NCBI GenBank assembly: GCA_026993525.1
Contig: JALWSS010000071.1
Location: 1 to 64,000 of the forward strand
Source of the DNA: Saprospiraceae bacterium
GTDB taxonomy: Bacteria > Bacteroidota > Bacteroidia > Chitinophagales > Saprospiraceae
Direction of reading: 5' to 3'
Length of the DNA: 64,000 nt
Both the position numbers and the translations under genes were made by a program. Below the pieces are notes generated by a model. The model did not search any database, was not told the DNA's origin, and saw only the letters and a program-made list of their open reading frames with translations. Below, in pieces: positions 32,901 through 41,883 of this stretch. Each line of letters opens with the position of its first letter. The stretch's first letter is position 1.

Positions 32901-34919
32901 GAGCCGGGGAACAAGGGCTGGAATCAATCGGCAAGTGCTCAGTTCAGTAAAAATCAAATGGTAAACCTACAAGTCGACCAGCAGGGTAAATGGGCCTTTC
33001 CGGAATCTCTTAAGGAGTACATTTTAACCAATGCTGCCCGAACGATTAAAAGACCTGGGCTACTGTTAAATAATTACACTAGTTGGTGGTATTACTATAC
33101 ACCGGCCGCTGGTTACTACATTACCTGGATTGATTCGGTTTACCTTGAACCCATGTGGAATTACTATCCTGGGGAATACGGCCTATTGCACCCATGGGGC
33201 AATGATGCCACGGTATTTATGTTTAATTCTGATGCAAATGGCCGGAAACAGGCCATGGATTTCTTGACAAATGTCATTCCTGAAGGAGATTATGTTTTGT
33301 TCACGACTATGCAAACAACACCGACTGCCAATTACCAACCCCATGAGTGGGTGAATGACAGCTTGCAATATGGCTACAGCTTGCTTAACATTTTAGAAGA
33401 AAATGGTGCTCAGTTGGTCAGACAGCTACCAATTATCGGTTCGGTTCCTTACGCTGTAGTTTACAGGAAAGGGCATGGATTGATTGCAGAAAAAATGGCC
33501 GGTTCTGCAGAAGAAATAATGGAGTTGAAATTTGTATTGGAGGGGAATTGGGACAGGGGTTATCTCACTTCACAGGAAATCGGCCCAGCAAAAGAATGGC
33601 ACAACATGGTAGTCAGATGGGAAGATACTAATTCCTTTCCCACAGATTCTGTCCGCTTGAATCTGGTTGGCCTCCAGCCAAATGGTAACCGGGTAGCCCT
33701 ATTGGATAGTCGATTGGCTTATGAAGAGGAAATTGACCTTTCATTCATAGATCCAACTCTTTATCCTCGGCTTTCTTTTCAATTATTTTTTAAAGATTCT
33801 TTGATTCGATCTGCTCCTCAGTTGAAATACATCAAGATATATTTTACAGGGGTTCCGGAATATACATACAACCTTTCAGAACATTTTAATCTAAAAAGCG
33901 ACAGCTTGCAGCAAGGTGCCCCTTTGGTCATTGAATACGATATTGAAAACCTAACTTCCGAATTGAGTGAAGATTCTTTGGCAATTGAATATTCCTTTAG
34001 AGACGAATCAAACAATGAGTTAAAAATACTCCAAACAATACCCCCATTGGGCCAGGACGAATCTAAAACAATATCCCTTGAAATGGAAACCCGTTCGCAA
34101 ATTGGTAACCAATTGGTCAGTGTTGAATTGAATCCGGACTTCAAGCCTGAACAGCTCCATACCAACAACTACCTGGATCTTACCTACCATATTTATGGTG
34201 ACAAGCTTAACCCAGTGGTAGAGGTAACTTTTGATGGCAGACGGATATTGGATGGAGAAATTGTATCCTCAAGACCGGTCATCCAGGTGAGGCTCAAAGA
34301 TGAAAACCAGTATTTGTTGCTGACTGATACTTCTGCCATAAAACTTGCAATTCTCCGTCCTGACAGTGCTAATTTTCTCCCTGTTTACCTGAATTCTCCA
34401 GAGTTGGATGTGCAATTTGCAAACGAAGCCCAGGACAACCAAATCTTGCTCACTTACCGACCGGAACTGCTCCAAGATGGGGAATATACCTTGCTGATTC
34501 AGGCCAAGGACATGAGCGGGAATGCATCAGGGAGTTATGATTTCAAGCAAAGATTCAGGGTGACCAATCAAAAGGCGATTTCGAATTTCGTAAATTATCC
34601 GAATCCTTTCAGCACTTCAACCCGCTTTGTCTATACATTGACCGGAGACCGTCCACCGGAAGATTATCGCCTTCAAATCTTGAGTGTTTCAGGGCGCATT
34701 GTAAGGGAAGTATCCAAGGAAGAACTAGGCCCCCTTCGGATTGGAACCAATATGACAGTCTTCGCCTGGGATGGAAGGGACCAATTTGGTGATCAAGTGG
34801 CAACTGGTGTATATTTGTACCGTTTTCTTATCAAAGATGAAGCGTCCTTTGATTCACTTGAAACCAGTGCCGATCAATACACCGTAGGTGGAGTGGGGAA
34901 GATGGTGTTGATCCGGTGA
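29907..34919 (+). CDS. Giant C25-family (gingipain/PorU-like) cysteine peptidase homologue with C-terminal FlgD-like domain
   Basis: The 1670-residue exported protein has a signal peptide MRYLIAFFLSVFYLSFSFGQ beginning at residue 12; ATG 29940 is an alternative start. An N-terminal beta region precedes the C25 caspase-like domain (about 400-780). The His motif is TFFGHSGLGVFD (His642) and the Cys motif is MLSLGCYAGN (Cys672). Several CARDB/Ig-like segments follow, then the end NYPNPFSTSTRFVYTL with a FlgD-type IRTNMTVFAWDGRDQFGDQVATGVY-like repeat (here IGTNMTVFAWDGRD). PorU is the sortase that cleaves type IX signals and attaches cargo to the outer membrane; long PorU-related forms exist in Bacteroidota. 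Whether this is the sortase or a secreted peptidase cannot be told from sequence. From about 30.3 kb the gene is AT-richer than its start. Confidence 0.82.
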   Translation: MNRTNSQSLGFMRYLIAFFLSVFYLSFSFGQIIVGTDTLYGNEWINYDQPYFKMLVAEDGMYKVTGQELQDAGVPITTINGNAYQLFHNGKEIPIYTSTDQPFQPTDFLLFYGEMNRAELDRYLFQNPEEEMMNPRYSLITDSSAYFLTWGGGGIGKRYMEEINDLANLPPKTEWCWYSQELVFDDRLKKEANAHGISKSNYTRAEGYATNWANAQSHAMSLPFPFIGNVNPLIKLRYSGNLGSHQLEIKLNEEIVLVDEFYDYEVREPQIEFSSQLLNAPLTIELRGLTSNNDRHRLAFIYFEYPHLFEFENSSYTSFALDASSEGHYLEINNFDDDDDVLLFNLSDGYFITAVSDAGILKFKLPANDELEDFVLVNTETGALPAPYLSPTNFTDYTQTNAEFIIISSEKLFDDGNGVNWIEEYANYRSSNQGGGYNTLVVKVQDLYDQFAWGLNRHPLSIRNFAWWVKKNWSTPKYILLIGKGLEYYRVRTASALASNTQYYLPTWGVPGSDNLLVAGNNGYTPIIPIGRVACWNTDDLRIYFEKVKQFEAARNKPQTIDNRLWMKNLLHLGGGNAANPGEQQLIRNYLKNFEDILATSRFGSHTMSYYKTSSDPIQQPQTDLIFDYINNGVSLVTFFGHSGLGVFDLTIDFPENYHNQGKYYWMLSLGCYAGNIHTTTRGIGERFVFMEEAGPIAFTATAGQGFISALGTYVSKLYDLLGNSMYGQGLGNILQATNGNFSEGNFGIDLIRQQFNLLGDPSLSLNPAPGPDYVIDPASVQISPERIVANQGEGEFKVAVANLGQNLPDSIILSGFQQLPDGSQEQILDTLLRAPSYKDEYVFKLPSQRKETIGLNRLHLTIDADDRVEELPQPTGELNNKLVMSDGQTGFPFLVRDNSAVPVYPPEFAIVDNTNLTLKAYTTDPLAPERKYIFELDTTDTFDDPIISRKEIVQQGGVLKWTPDVTLDTSKVYFWRVSPDSLSPENSYLWSYSSFIVEPGNKGWNQSASAQFSKNQMVNLQVDQQGKWAFPESLKEYILTNAARTIKRPGLLLNNYTSWWYYYTPAAGYYITWIDSVYLEPMWNYYPGEYGLLHPWGNDATVFMFNSDANGRKQAMDFLTNVIPEGDYVLFTTMQTTPTANYQPHEWVNDSLQYGYSLLNILEENGAQLVRQLPIIGSVPYAVVYRKGHGLIAEKMAGSAEEIMELKFVLEGNWDRGYLTSQEIGPAKEWHNMVVRWEDTNSFPTDSVRLNLVGLQPNGNRVALLDSRLAYEEEIDLSFIDPTLYPRLSFQLFFKDSLIRSAPQLKYIKIYFTGVPEYTYNLSEHFNLKSDSLQQGAPLVIEYDIENLTSELSEDSLAIEYSFRDESNNELKILQTIPPLGQDESKTISLEMETRSQIGNQLVSVELNPDFKPEQLHTNNYLDLTYHIYGDKLNPVVEVTFDGRRILDGEIVSSRPVIQVRLKDENQYLLLTDTSAIKLAILRPDSANFLPVYLNSPELDVQFANEAQDNQILLTYRPELLQDGEYTLLIQAKDMSGNASGSYDFKQRFRVTNQKAISNFVNYPNPFSTSTRFVYTLTGDRPPEDYRLQILSVSGRIVREVSKEELGPLRIGTNMTVFAWDGRDQFGDQVATGVYLYRFLIKDEASFDSLETSADQYTVGGVGKMVLIR

Positions 34920-34933
34920 TAAAATAAATAATC

Positions 34934-36049
34934 TTGACTGCACTCTGGGTCTGCTCATGGTATCCTCATAGAGATTTACCTCAGGAAGGTGATTTTATTG
35001 AGCGAATGGCTCTTGCTGCCAACCAACATTGCCAAATCACTGTATTGACTTTTCACGAGCATCGTAGAATATATTGGAAAAAGATAAATATTGTAAATCA
35101 GATTGAAGAATGGCATTTCTACTACCCGAATCTTCATTTCATGCCCTTTCGCTTATTCGCCCTTTTGATTTCTGCGTGTTGGAGTTTCCTTGTGTTTAGG
35201 AATAGAAAATTTGACGTTGTACATGGACAGGTATTGCATCCATGTGGCTTTATTGCTGTTCTATTTTCCAAATTTAAAAGAAAACCCTTGATTTTATCAG
35301 AGCATTGGTCTGGCTATTACAATGTTGTGAAAGAAAAATGTTGGCTCAGGTTTTTAATACGGTGGGTCATGCGTTCAAGCGAATGTGTGATGCCTGTTTC
35401 CGAATCACTTAAGAAGCAAATGCATGATATCGAACCAAGTGCTAATTATCTGATAGTGCCAAATATTGTTGATTTAAATAAATTTTATCCTGCTTGTAAG
35501 CAACCCGACTTAGAAAAACTATTTAAATTTTTATATATAGGTCAGCTCGATGTTGCAAATAAGCAAGTTGATAAAATTATCAAATGTTTTGCGGGAATAG
35601 TGAATGACTTTCAGCATGTGAGTCTTACGATCATTGGAGATGGGGAGGATCGGAACCTTCTCAAAGAGTTAGCTGAACAGTACGGGCTCAGCAGGAATTG
35701 CAAGTTCTTAGGATCGCAACTTCACTCCATTATTGCCCAGACTATGCGCGAGCACCACTGCCTGATACTTTTCAGTGTGGTGGAAACCTTTTCTTGCGTG
35801 CTGGCAGAAGCCATGGCGTCTGGCATACCTGTGATAAGTTCAAGGTGTGGTGGAATATCAGAAGAACTATTATCGGAAGAGGGGATTGTCGTTGATTCAG
35901 CTAGTCAAGGCCAATTGAAGGAAGCAATGAAAAAAATGATAGCTGAATACCACACCTTTAAACCTGGAAAGGTAAGGGATTCTGTAAACAAGTATTCCCC
36001 GAAGGCAGTTTCCCGGGCAGTTATTCAGGAATATGAGAAATGTATTTAA
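34934..36049 (+). CDS. Glycosyltransferase family 4 protein (TTG start)
   Basis: The 371-residue enzyme has a GT-B fold. The N-terminal strand ALWVCSWYPHRDLPQEGDFIERM is typical of GT4 and must be included. The only usable start is TTG at 34934, because an in-frame stop lies at 34925. The C-terminal nucleotide-sugar half has FLYIGQLDVANKQVDKIIK, LTIIGDGEDRNLLKELA, and the EX7E-type SVVETFSCVLAEAMASGIPVISS. It is the first gene of a plus-strand trio at the left edge of the polysaccharide locus. Donor and acceptor are unknown. Confidence 0.88.
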   Translation: MTALWVCSWYPHRDLPQEGDFIERMALAANQHCQITVLTFHEHRRIYWKKINIVNQIEEWHFYYPNLHFMPFRLFALLISACWSFLVFRNRKFDVVHGQVLHPCGFIAVLFSKFKRKPLILSEHWSGYYNVVKEKCWLRFLIRWVMRSSECVMPVSESLKKQMHDIEPSANYLIVPNIVDLNKFYPACKQPDLEKLFKFLYIGQLDVANKQVDKIIKCFAGIVNDFQHVSLTIIGDGEDRNLLKELAEQYGLSRNCKFLGSQLHSIIAQTMREHHCLILFSVVETFSCVLAEAMASGIPVISSRCGGISEELLSEEGIVVDSASQGQLKEAMKKMIAEYHTFKPGKVRDSVNKYSPKAVSRAVIQEYEKCI

Positions 36050-36075
36050 CACAATAACTAATATCACGGAATATA

Positions 36076-37008
36076 TTGAGCATCCTAAGTCATACATGTC
36101 AACTTCCCCTCTTCAGTCAACCCTGGTGGTTAGATGCTGTTTGTGGCAAAGGGAAATGGGGAATGGCTGAAGTGCGCCGGGGTGACGGTGAAATCCTGGG
36201 AATTTGCCCCTATTACCTGAATTCCTTTTTAGGGATAAAAACGATTCGCATGCCACCTTACACTCCTTATCAGGGGATTTGGTTGAACGAGGCATTGTTG
36301 CCTGAAAAGCTCGTTTCCAGATACAATGCTGAAATGCGTATCATCCGGCAGCTTGTTGCACAGTTACCTCCTGTGGCCTGGTTTTCACAGGTGCAAGAGC
36401 CTGGCTTTGAAAACTGGCTGCCGTTTTATTGGACTAAATATCGAATGAAGGCAAGGTACTCATACTTGTTGCCACCAGTTAGTAAAAAGGAGACGAGGGC
36501 CCAAATGACCACATATTGTAGAAACAGGCTTCGCAATGCCAGAGAAAAATTTGTAATTAACCGGGTGGACTCAATAAAAAAGTTTATACAGTTTTACAAC
36601 AGATGCATGAAACGACAAGGGCTGCAAATAAAAGGAAAACACCTCCATATTATGAATAAATTACACAGGGAAATATCTAATCATAAGGGGGGTGAAATAT
36701 TTTCCTTAATAGATAATGAAGGCTCACCTGTGGCTATGGTGTATCAGATTTGGGATGATCGTTATTCTTATTATTGGATGCCAGCACTTGACAAGCGACT
36801 TGGATCGGGCGGTGCTGCTCAACTATTGATCTATCTTTTGATTGAAAAAAGCCATGCAGCAGGGCGAATTTTCAACTTTGAAGGCTCCATGCTTCCTCAC
36901 ATCGAACCGGTATTCAGAGCATTTGGGGCAAAGCGGGTGCCGGTGTATCAAATATACAAGGCTTCCAACAGGATACTTTACGCAGCTAAAGAACTACTTG
37001 GCAAATGA
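36076..37008 (+). CDS. FemAB/GNAT-like acyltransferase (TTG start)
   Basis: The 310-residue protein resembles GNAT-fold peptidoglycan-bridge or FemAB-like aminoacyl/acyl transferases: LPLFSQPWWLDAV at the start, KTIRMPPYTPYQGIW, YRNRLRNAREKF-like helices (YCRNRLRNAREKF) and the final SGGAAQLLIYLLIEKSHAAGRIFNFEGSM. The start is TTG at 36076; the upstream frame is closed by TAA at 36055 with no ATG or GTG between. It overlaps the next gene by 4 bases (ATGA). In a polysaccharide locus it could transfer an acyl or amino-acid group to a sugar. Confidence 0.78.
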   Translation: MSILSHTCQLPLFSQPWWLDAVCGKGKWGMAEVRRGDGEILGICPYYLNSFLGIKTIRMPPYTPYQGIWLNEALLPEKLVSRYNAEMRIIRQLVAQLPPVAWFSQVQEPGFENWLPFYWTKYRMKARYSYLLPPVSKKETRAQMTTYCRNRLRNAREKFVINRVDSIKKFIQFYNRCMKRQGLQIKGKHLHIMNKLHREISNHKGGEIFSLIDNEGSPVAMVYQIWDDRYSYYWMPALDKRLGSGGAAQLLIYLLIEKSHAAGRIFNFEGSMLPHIEPVFRAFGAKRVPVYQIYKASNRILYAAKELLGK

Positions 37009-38213
37009 AAAAAAGGGCATTGTATTACTGTCGCGTCAACCGGGACGATCCGGCCGGAATCGGATTGGTGCGAAAATGCCTGGGGCAGGTGGAGGGCCTG
37101 CGGTCTGTGGGTTTCACTGTAGACATGCTCTGGCTTTGTGACGATGGAGTATTGTTCAATGAGCGTCTGTTGATTCACACACCATTTAAAATACGCTCCA
37201 ACACATGCTGGACTTACTTGTTCCTTTATTGCCTGATGCATTGGTTAATCCCAATGAAGCTGAGCCTTTCTGGATATGAACTTTTTTTTGCCAGATATGA
37301 GTTGGCACATCCGTTTTTGTTGCGGTTTCTTAAGAAATTTCGGAGGTCTAATCCTGGAGCCAGGATGGTTGTGGAAATTCCTTCCTATCCTTATGAAAAT
37401 GAAATGAAGGGCTTTCTTCGCAGCATTCAATATCAGCTTGATCGGGTGTGGAGGAGGGGAATGCGGCACATCCTCGATTTTCTGGTGACACCGGGATATT
37501 ATCAGGAGCTTTTTGGTTTGCCTGTCATTACCATGCCCAACGGCATTGAAGCAGAAAGAATTGCTCCGTCAAATTGGAAGTATCAGAGAGGAGTCCTTCG
37601 ACTTGTAGGCACTGGCAACTGGCGTATGTGGCATGGTTTGGACAGGATTTTAAATGGTTTGGAATTTTACAATAACAAAACGAACAGGACCACAGACATC
37701 ATTGTAAAATTAGTTGGGCCTACAAATTACTTGCCAGAAATCCATAAAGCAATAAAAAGTAAGGGTCTCCAGAATTATGTGAAATTGATACCCGTAAAAT
37801 ACGGTGGTGCTTTGAATGAGATTTTCGATGAGGCTGACTTGGGTATTGGGAATCTTGGTGGGTTCCGAACTGGTTTGCCCCTCGGTTTTCCCTTGAAACA
37901 CCGGGAATATGCCATACGTGGAGTGCCATTCATCTACAGCATGCCCGATCCCGGATTTCAGGGAGTTGAGGATTGCCTCATTGTCTTACCAAATGACGAT
38001 TCACCAATCGATTTCGAAGAGGTTCTAAAAAAATGGAATAGGTTTGGGAAAGGCTGCCGGGAAAAGTTGCGAGCCCATGCACTGGAGCATTTTTCCTGGA
38101 AAACGATCATGGCTCGCATGGTGGCAGAGATAATGAAGGAGAGAAATGAATCGAAGGGAAAGGAACCGCCTCAGGATTCACTTTCGGCAACGAAGGAGAG
38201 TATGCGCTCATAG
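37005..38213 (+). CDS. Glycosyltransferase (GT4-like)
   Basis: The 402-residue protein is translationally coupled to the FemAB-like gene. An N-terminal Rossmann strand (MKKRALYYCRVNRDDPAGIGLVRKC) and NGIEAERIAPSNW, LRLVGTGNWRMWHGLDRIL, VKLVGPTNYLPEI and GFPLKHREYAIRGVPFIYSMP follow the GT-B pattern. The C-terminal EX7E region is weak, so the assignment is to the fold rather than a precise family. Its 3' end overlaps the convergent deacetylase gene by 43 bases. Confidence 0.78.
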   Translation: MKKRALYYCRVNRDDPAGIGLVRKCLGQVEGLRSVGFTVDMLWLCDDGVLFNERLLIHTPFKIRSNTCWTYLFLYCLMHWLIPMKLSLSGYELFFARYELAHPFLLRFLKKFRRSNPGARMVVEIPSYPYENEMKGFLRSIQYQLDRVWRRGMRHILDFLVTPGYYQELFGLPVITMPNGIEAERIAPSNWKYQRGVLRLVGTGNWRMWHGLDRILNGLEFYNNKTNRTTDIIVKLVGPTNYLPEIHKAIKSKGLQNYVKLIPVKYGGALNEIFDEADLGIGNLGGFRTGLPLGFPLKHREYAIRGVPFIYSMPDPGFQGVEDCLIVLPNDDSPIDFEEVLKKWNRFGKGCREKLRAHALEHFSWKTIMARMVAEIMKERNESKGKEPPQDSLSATKESMRS

Positions 38214-39529
38214 AGCTTCCTGTTTTCACTTTCGAAATGGAAGCCGAGCGTCGAATTATGCCACAGCAACACAAATGTGCCCTTGTACCTTTTGACCACC
38301 TCCATGAGATTTTTGGCATCTTCAAGAAAGCGGTCAGGAGACTTTGGATTATAGCGCATCCAGGATCCCTCCATAAGGATCAAGGGACGTTCGAACAAGG
38401 GTAGCATTTTGCGTTGGTGTATGTCGAAAACAGGGAATTCCCTGCAGATGCCACATCGAAAGCCGGCTTCTTCCGGGTACACCATGCTACTTTCCCATTC
38501 GAGGCCTTCCTTTGCCCATAGTTGCCACGTCGTTGGTACCTCGAAGCGTAGGTAATGCTGCCGGCCACACTTGATTTCTTGCGGGGCATGCTTTTGTAGC
38601 AATTCCAGTTCTGTTTTGAAAAGCTGTTCATCTGTGTAAGCATCATAACTCGAGTGGAGACCAATCACGTGCCCTCTCCGGTTAATTTTTTCAAATATGC
38701 GTTGAACGATGGGGTGGGAGGGGGGCAAGGCCTCTTTGTCGAAAGGTGTTTTGCCACCGCACAAGAAAAAAAAGTGGGATTGCAAGCCATACCGCTCGCT
38801 GCAGTCCATCAGAAAATCGAAGGTATCAAATGGGTCTTTTTCTGTTCCCTGCCGGGTTTTCCAGAAGCTGCGCCACGAATTACGGGCCATAGAAGGACTT
38901 TTTCGTTTGAGCAGATCGCCACCCAGGGTTCGAAACAATGTGTGCAGCCCTCTCCATTTTCTCGGATTGTCAATATCGTGAGTGGGAAACAGTTTGAATT
39001 CCCATTTTTTTCGCTCCTGTTGGATGCCCAAATATTGCAGCATGTTCCACAGCATTTCAGCATATTCGTCAACGATGGGCCGTTGGTAAAACCCTGATTT
39101 TACGGAAAGTGCTGCATTTGCCGGGAAGCGCCCATATTGGTCACGTTCTTTCACCACGTGTTCTTCCCATCGACTGAGCATAAAAAATGTAGTACTCAGC
39201 AAATCGGCATTCAAGTCAATCCTGTCTGGGCTTACAGCCAAATTGGCCTCACCGTACAATATGGGCAGGTCTTGCTCAGGAATGAAGGCGTTGTTGTTTT
39301 TTTTGAACCATTTTACACTAGCTGGAATCTGGCTTTTATCATATTTGGGGTTGGCGAGCCAGGGATCAACCGCAATGCTGAGTCGTTTCCCGCCTAAGAG
39401 TGTTATTTCGACTGACCGTTGCTCTTCAGGAGCTATTTCGAGCTCGTAATCAAGCCCCAGCAAATACCTGAGCAGCAGATGCAGTGTGTACTTTAATTCC
39501 AGTGAATCGAATGGGAGGAGGACGGTCAT
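38171..39529 (-). CDS. Polysaccharide deacetylase-like (NodB-fold) protein
   Basis: The 452-residue protein (ATG 39529) has an N-terminal domain of the DUF7033 type (MTVLLPFDSLELKYTLHLLLRYLLG; VDPWLANPKYD). A NodB-like domain follows: FPTHDIDNPRKW (metal-binding Asp/His), HFFFLCGGKTPFD, HVIGLHSSYDAY, LRFEVPTTWQLWAKEGLEWESSM, and the final TFVLLWHNSTLGFHFE. These proteins deacetylate N-acetyl sugars in exopolysaccharides or cell wall. No signal peptide is seen, so action is presumably on intracellular lipid-linked intermediates or it exports otherwise. A hairpin just upstream rules out the longer open frame to 39562. Confidence 0.82.
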   Translation of the reverse strand: MTVLLPFDSLELKYTLHLLLRYLLGLDYELEIAPEEQRSVEITLLGGKRLSIAVDPWLANPKYDKSQIPASVKWFKKNNNAFIPEQDLPILYGEANLAVSPDRIDLNADLLSTTFFMLSRWEEHVVKERDQYGRFPANAALSVKSGFYQRPIVDEYAEMLWNMLQYLGIQQERKKWEFKLFPTHDIDNPRKWRGLHTLFRTLGGDLLKRKSPSMARNSWRSFWKTRQGTEKDPFDTFDFLMDCSERYGLQSHFFFLCGGKTPFDKEALPPSHPIVQRIFEKINRRGHVIGLHSSYDAYTDEQLFKTELELLQKHAPQEIKCGRQHYLRFEVPTTWQLWAKEGLEWESSMVYPEEAGFRCGICREFPVFDIHQRKMLPLFERPLILMEGSWMRYNPKSPDRFLEDAKNLMEVVKRYKGTFVLLWHNSTLGFHFESENRKLYERILSFVAESES

Positions 39530-39539
39530 ATAACAACAA

Positions 39540-39556
39540 AAGGCCACAGCGGCCTT
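39540..39556 (-). terminator. Hairpin after the glycosyltransferase ending at 39608
   Basis: AAGGCC (39540-39545) and GGCCTT (39551-39556) form a short stem. The minus strand then reads TTTTGTTG, giving a weak intrinsic terminator between the two minus-strand genes. Confidence 0.55.
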
Positions 39557-39607
39557 CCTCAAATTCAGTGAATATAAAGGGTTAATCGAAGAATATAAAA
39601 CTGGCTC

Positions 39608-40774
39608 CTAATAAACAAGTACTTTTTGCCGTCCAGTCAGTTGCGCCATGAATGGAATAGATTCATTTAACAACTTAGCGAAATGCCTTTTAGTAACTTC
39701 AGTCGCATATCGCTCCAACACTATTTGTTGCCCTTTGCATCCCATTGCTTCCAATTTGGCGCCAGGCAGCTCCACCATATACCTCATTGCCTCGGTTAAT
39801 GCATACGGTTTGCAGGGTGGAACGAGCAGGCCGCTTTCATGGTGATTCACTAACTCCCGACACCCTGAGGTGGAGGTTGTAATCACTGGCTTTGCCATGG
39901 CCATGGCTTCCTGCAACACTCTGGGTTTTCCTTCACCATGTGATGGCAACACGACCACATCAGCGTTTCTAATGTATTGGCGTACATCGTCTGTGGCACC
40001 GAAATAGCGGACGTATTGTTTGGTCACCCAGCTGTGCACTTCCCGGCGGGATATTACCGAGGGATTGGAAAAAGACTGGTCTCCTACGATCCAGCATTCA
40101 AAATCATCCCGTTCCGTTTTCAATATTTTTACAGCTTCAACAAGCTCCCGGAGGCCTTTGGTGGCTATGAGTCGTCCAATGAAAAGAAAAATGAATTTTC
40201 CATTGTGAATGGTTTTGGGAAGTGGGGAAAAATGGTCCACGTCAACACCTTCAGCAGGCTGAATAAATATTTTTTCGGGTTTTACAATTTTCAATTCTGT
40301 CAATCTTGCTTTATCGTCCTCGTTGAGTACCACCAGCTTTTCGATTCTCCGGTAGGCCAGCTTACTCAAGGTGGTCACGATGCGTCGCAGAATTGTTCCA
40401 TTGTAAAAGGTGTAGCCCAGGCCGGTGAGGAAAACCATCGCAGGTGTTCTGGTCCATTGCGAAGCGATGCCCCCGTAGATGCCGGGCTTGATGGTAAAAA
40501 ACAGGGTCAGGTCAGGTGATACACGCTGGAGGAGTTTTTTGAGCTCGAGCAGGTAGCGCAAATCCCTTAACGGAGCGATAGACTGGGCCTTCAGGTTCCT
40601 TATTTCTACGAATTCGTCGTAAAGTTTTTCATCAATCCTTCCAAAATATTCGTCCAGGGGTGCAGCCAGGATCACTTCCATCCCCATCTCTTTCATGGCC
40701 TCTAAAAAGGGCGTGCGGAATTTGTAAATATCCCAGCAAGAATTTTCAACGTGCAGGATTTTCGCTTTCTTCAT
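39608..40774 (-). CDS. Glycosyltransferase family 4 (PglA-like)
   Basis: The 388-residue enzyme starts at ATG 40774 (MKKAKILHVENSCWDIYKFR); the longer frame overlaps manC without similarity. The N-terminal half has FTIKPGIYGGIASQW and LTGLGYTFYNG. The C-terminal half has FLFIGRLIATKGLRELVEA, WIVGDQS, and VVLPSHGEGKPRVLQEAMAMAKPVITT, with the EX7E arrangement around GEGKPRVLQE. It resembles the N,N'-diacetylbacillosamine-lipid GalNAc transferase group, so it may add the second sugar of the repeat unit. It lies 28 bases behind manC. Confidence 0.88.
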   Translation of the reverse strand: MKKAKILHVENSCWDIYKFRTPFLEAMKEMGMEVILAAPLDEYFGRIDEKLYDEFVEIRNLKAQSIAPLRDLRYLLELKKLLQRVSPDLTLFFTIKPGIYGGIASQWTRTPAMVFLTGLGYTFYNGTILRRIVTTLSKLAYRRIEKLVVLNEDDKARLTELKIVKPEKIFIQPAEGVDVDHFSPLPKTIHNGKFIFLFIGRLIATKGLRELVEAVKILKTERDDFECWIVGDQSFSNPSVISRREVHSWVTKQYVRYFGATDDVRQYIRNADVVVLPSHGEGKPRVLQEAMAMAKPVITTSTSGCRELVNHHESGLLVPPCKPYALTEAMRYMVELPGAKLEAMGCKGQQIVLERYATEVTKRHFAKLLNESIPFMAQLTGRQKVLVY

Positions 40775-40802
40775 AAGGGCAGATGTTGCAGCGGAGGGAG
40801 CC

Positions 40803-41879
40803 TCAAAAGAAATCCTTGCCCAAACGGGCTTCCAATTCCTCGCGGATTTCTTTGATACGCTGCTCTTCATTTTTGGGCCAGATAAGCAATACATCACCTT
40901 CGTCAACAACGATGTAATCTTCGAGCCCTTTTACGACGAGCAGCTTGTTCACTCCACCTCGTATCAATGAGTTTTTTACATCAATGGCGACTACCTCGCC
41001 GCCTTGCAGCACGTTTCCCTCATTGGTCCGGGGCAGTTCCTGTTGGAGCGAAGCCCAGGTACCCAGATCGCTCCATCCTATGTCTGAAGGAATGGTGTAC
41101 ACATTGTCAGCTTTTTCAAGAATGGCGAAATCTACAGAGATATTTTCGGTTTTGGGGTAATTCACGGAAATGAATTGTTTTTCAGCCGCTGTGCCGTAAA
41201 GATCCTTGCCGCTGGCAAGCACCTGGTACACCCCGGGGGCGTATTCCCGGAAGGCTTTCAGAATGGTACTGGCTCGCCAGATGAAAATACCGGCATTCCA
41301 GAGGTAATTGCCGTTTTCGAGGTATTCCTGTGCTTTTTCCGGACCTGGCTTTTCTTTGAATTCGATAACCTTGTGTACACCCGCACCGGCCAACTCCCCC
41401 TTGTTGTAATGAATATATCCATAACCGGTATCAGGCCGGGTAGGCTGAATACCCAATGTGCAAATCGCATCATTGGCTTTTGTGAAAGCGAGCGCCTTCC
41501 TGATATTTTCCAGAAATTCTATTTCCTTCAGAATTACATGATCGCTGGGCGCAATGACGAAATTGGCTTCCGCATCTCTGGCATTCAGGCGGAAGGCCAT
41601 CCAGGCCACACTCGGGGCGGTGTTGTTCCGGCTGGGTTCTCCCAGGATTTGCTCATCGGAAAGTTCCGGTAGGTGCTCCTTTACCAGATCCCGGTATAAT
41701 TCATTGGTGATGACATATATTCTTTCCGGTGGCACTAGTTCCCTGAACCGCTCAAACGTCAGACGTAACAGCGATTTTCCTACTCCCAAAATATCGTGAA
41801 ATTGCTTTGGACTGGAAACCCGGCTGGCCGGCCAAAACCTGCTGCCTATGCCACCGGCCATTATTGCGACGTAGTTCAT
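40803..41879 (-). CDS. manC: Mannose-1-phosphate guanylyltransferase
   Basis: The 358-residue enzyme makes GDP-mannose from mannose-1-phosphate and GTP. Signatures: AIMAGGIGSRFWPASRVSSPKQF (the pyrophosphorylase loop), GEPSRNNTAPSVAWMAF, FVIAPSDHVI, LGIQPTRPDTGYGYIHY, EKPGPEKAQEYL, and SVDFAILEKADNVYTIPSDIGWSDLGTW. It is the short form lacking the mannose-6-phosphate isomerase domain. It feeds gmd and fcl in the same locus. Confidence 0.95.
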   Translation of the reverse strand: MNYVAIMAGGIGSRFWPASRVSSPKQFHDILGVGKSLLRLTFERFRELVPPERIYVITNELYRDLVKEHLPELSDEQILGEPSRNNTAPSVAWMAFRLNARDAEANFVIAPSDHVILKEIEFLENIRKALAFTKANDAICTLGIQPTRPDTGYGYIHYNKGELAGAGVHKVIEFKEKPGPEKAQEYLENGNYLWNAGIFIWRASTILKAFREYAPGVYQVLASGKDLYGTAAEKQFISVNYPKTENISVDFAILEKADNVYTIPSDIGWSDLGTWASLQQELPRTNEGNVLQGGEVVAIDVKNSLIRGGVNKLLVVKGLEDYIVVDEGDVLLIWPKNEEQRIKEIREELEARLGKDFF

Positions 41880-41883
41880 GTTG

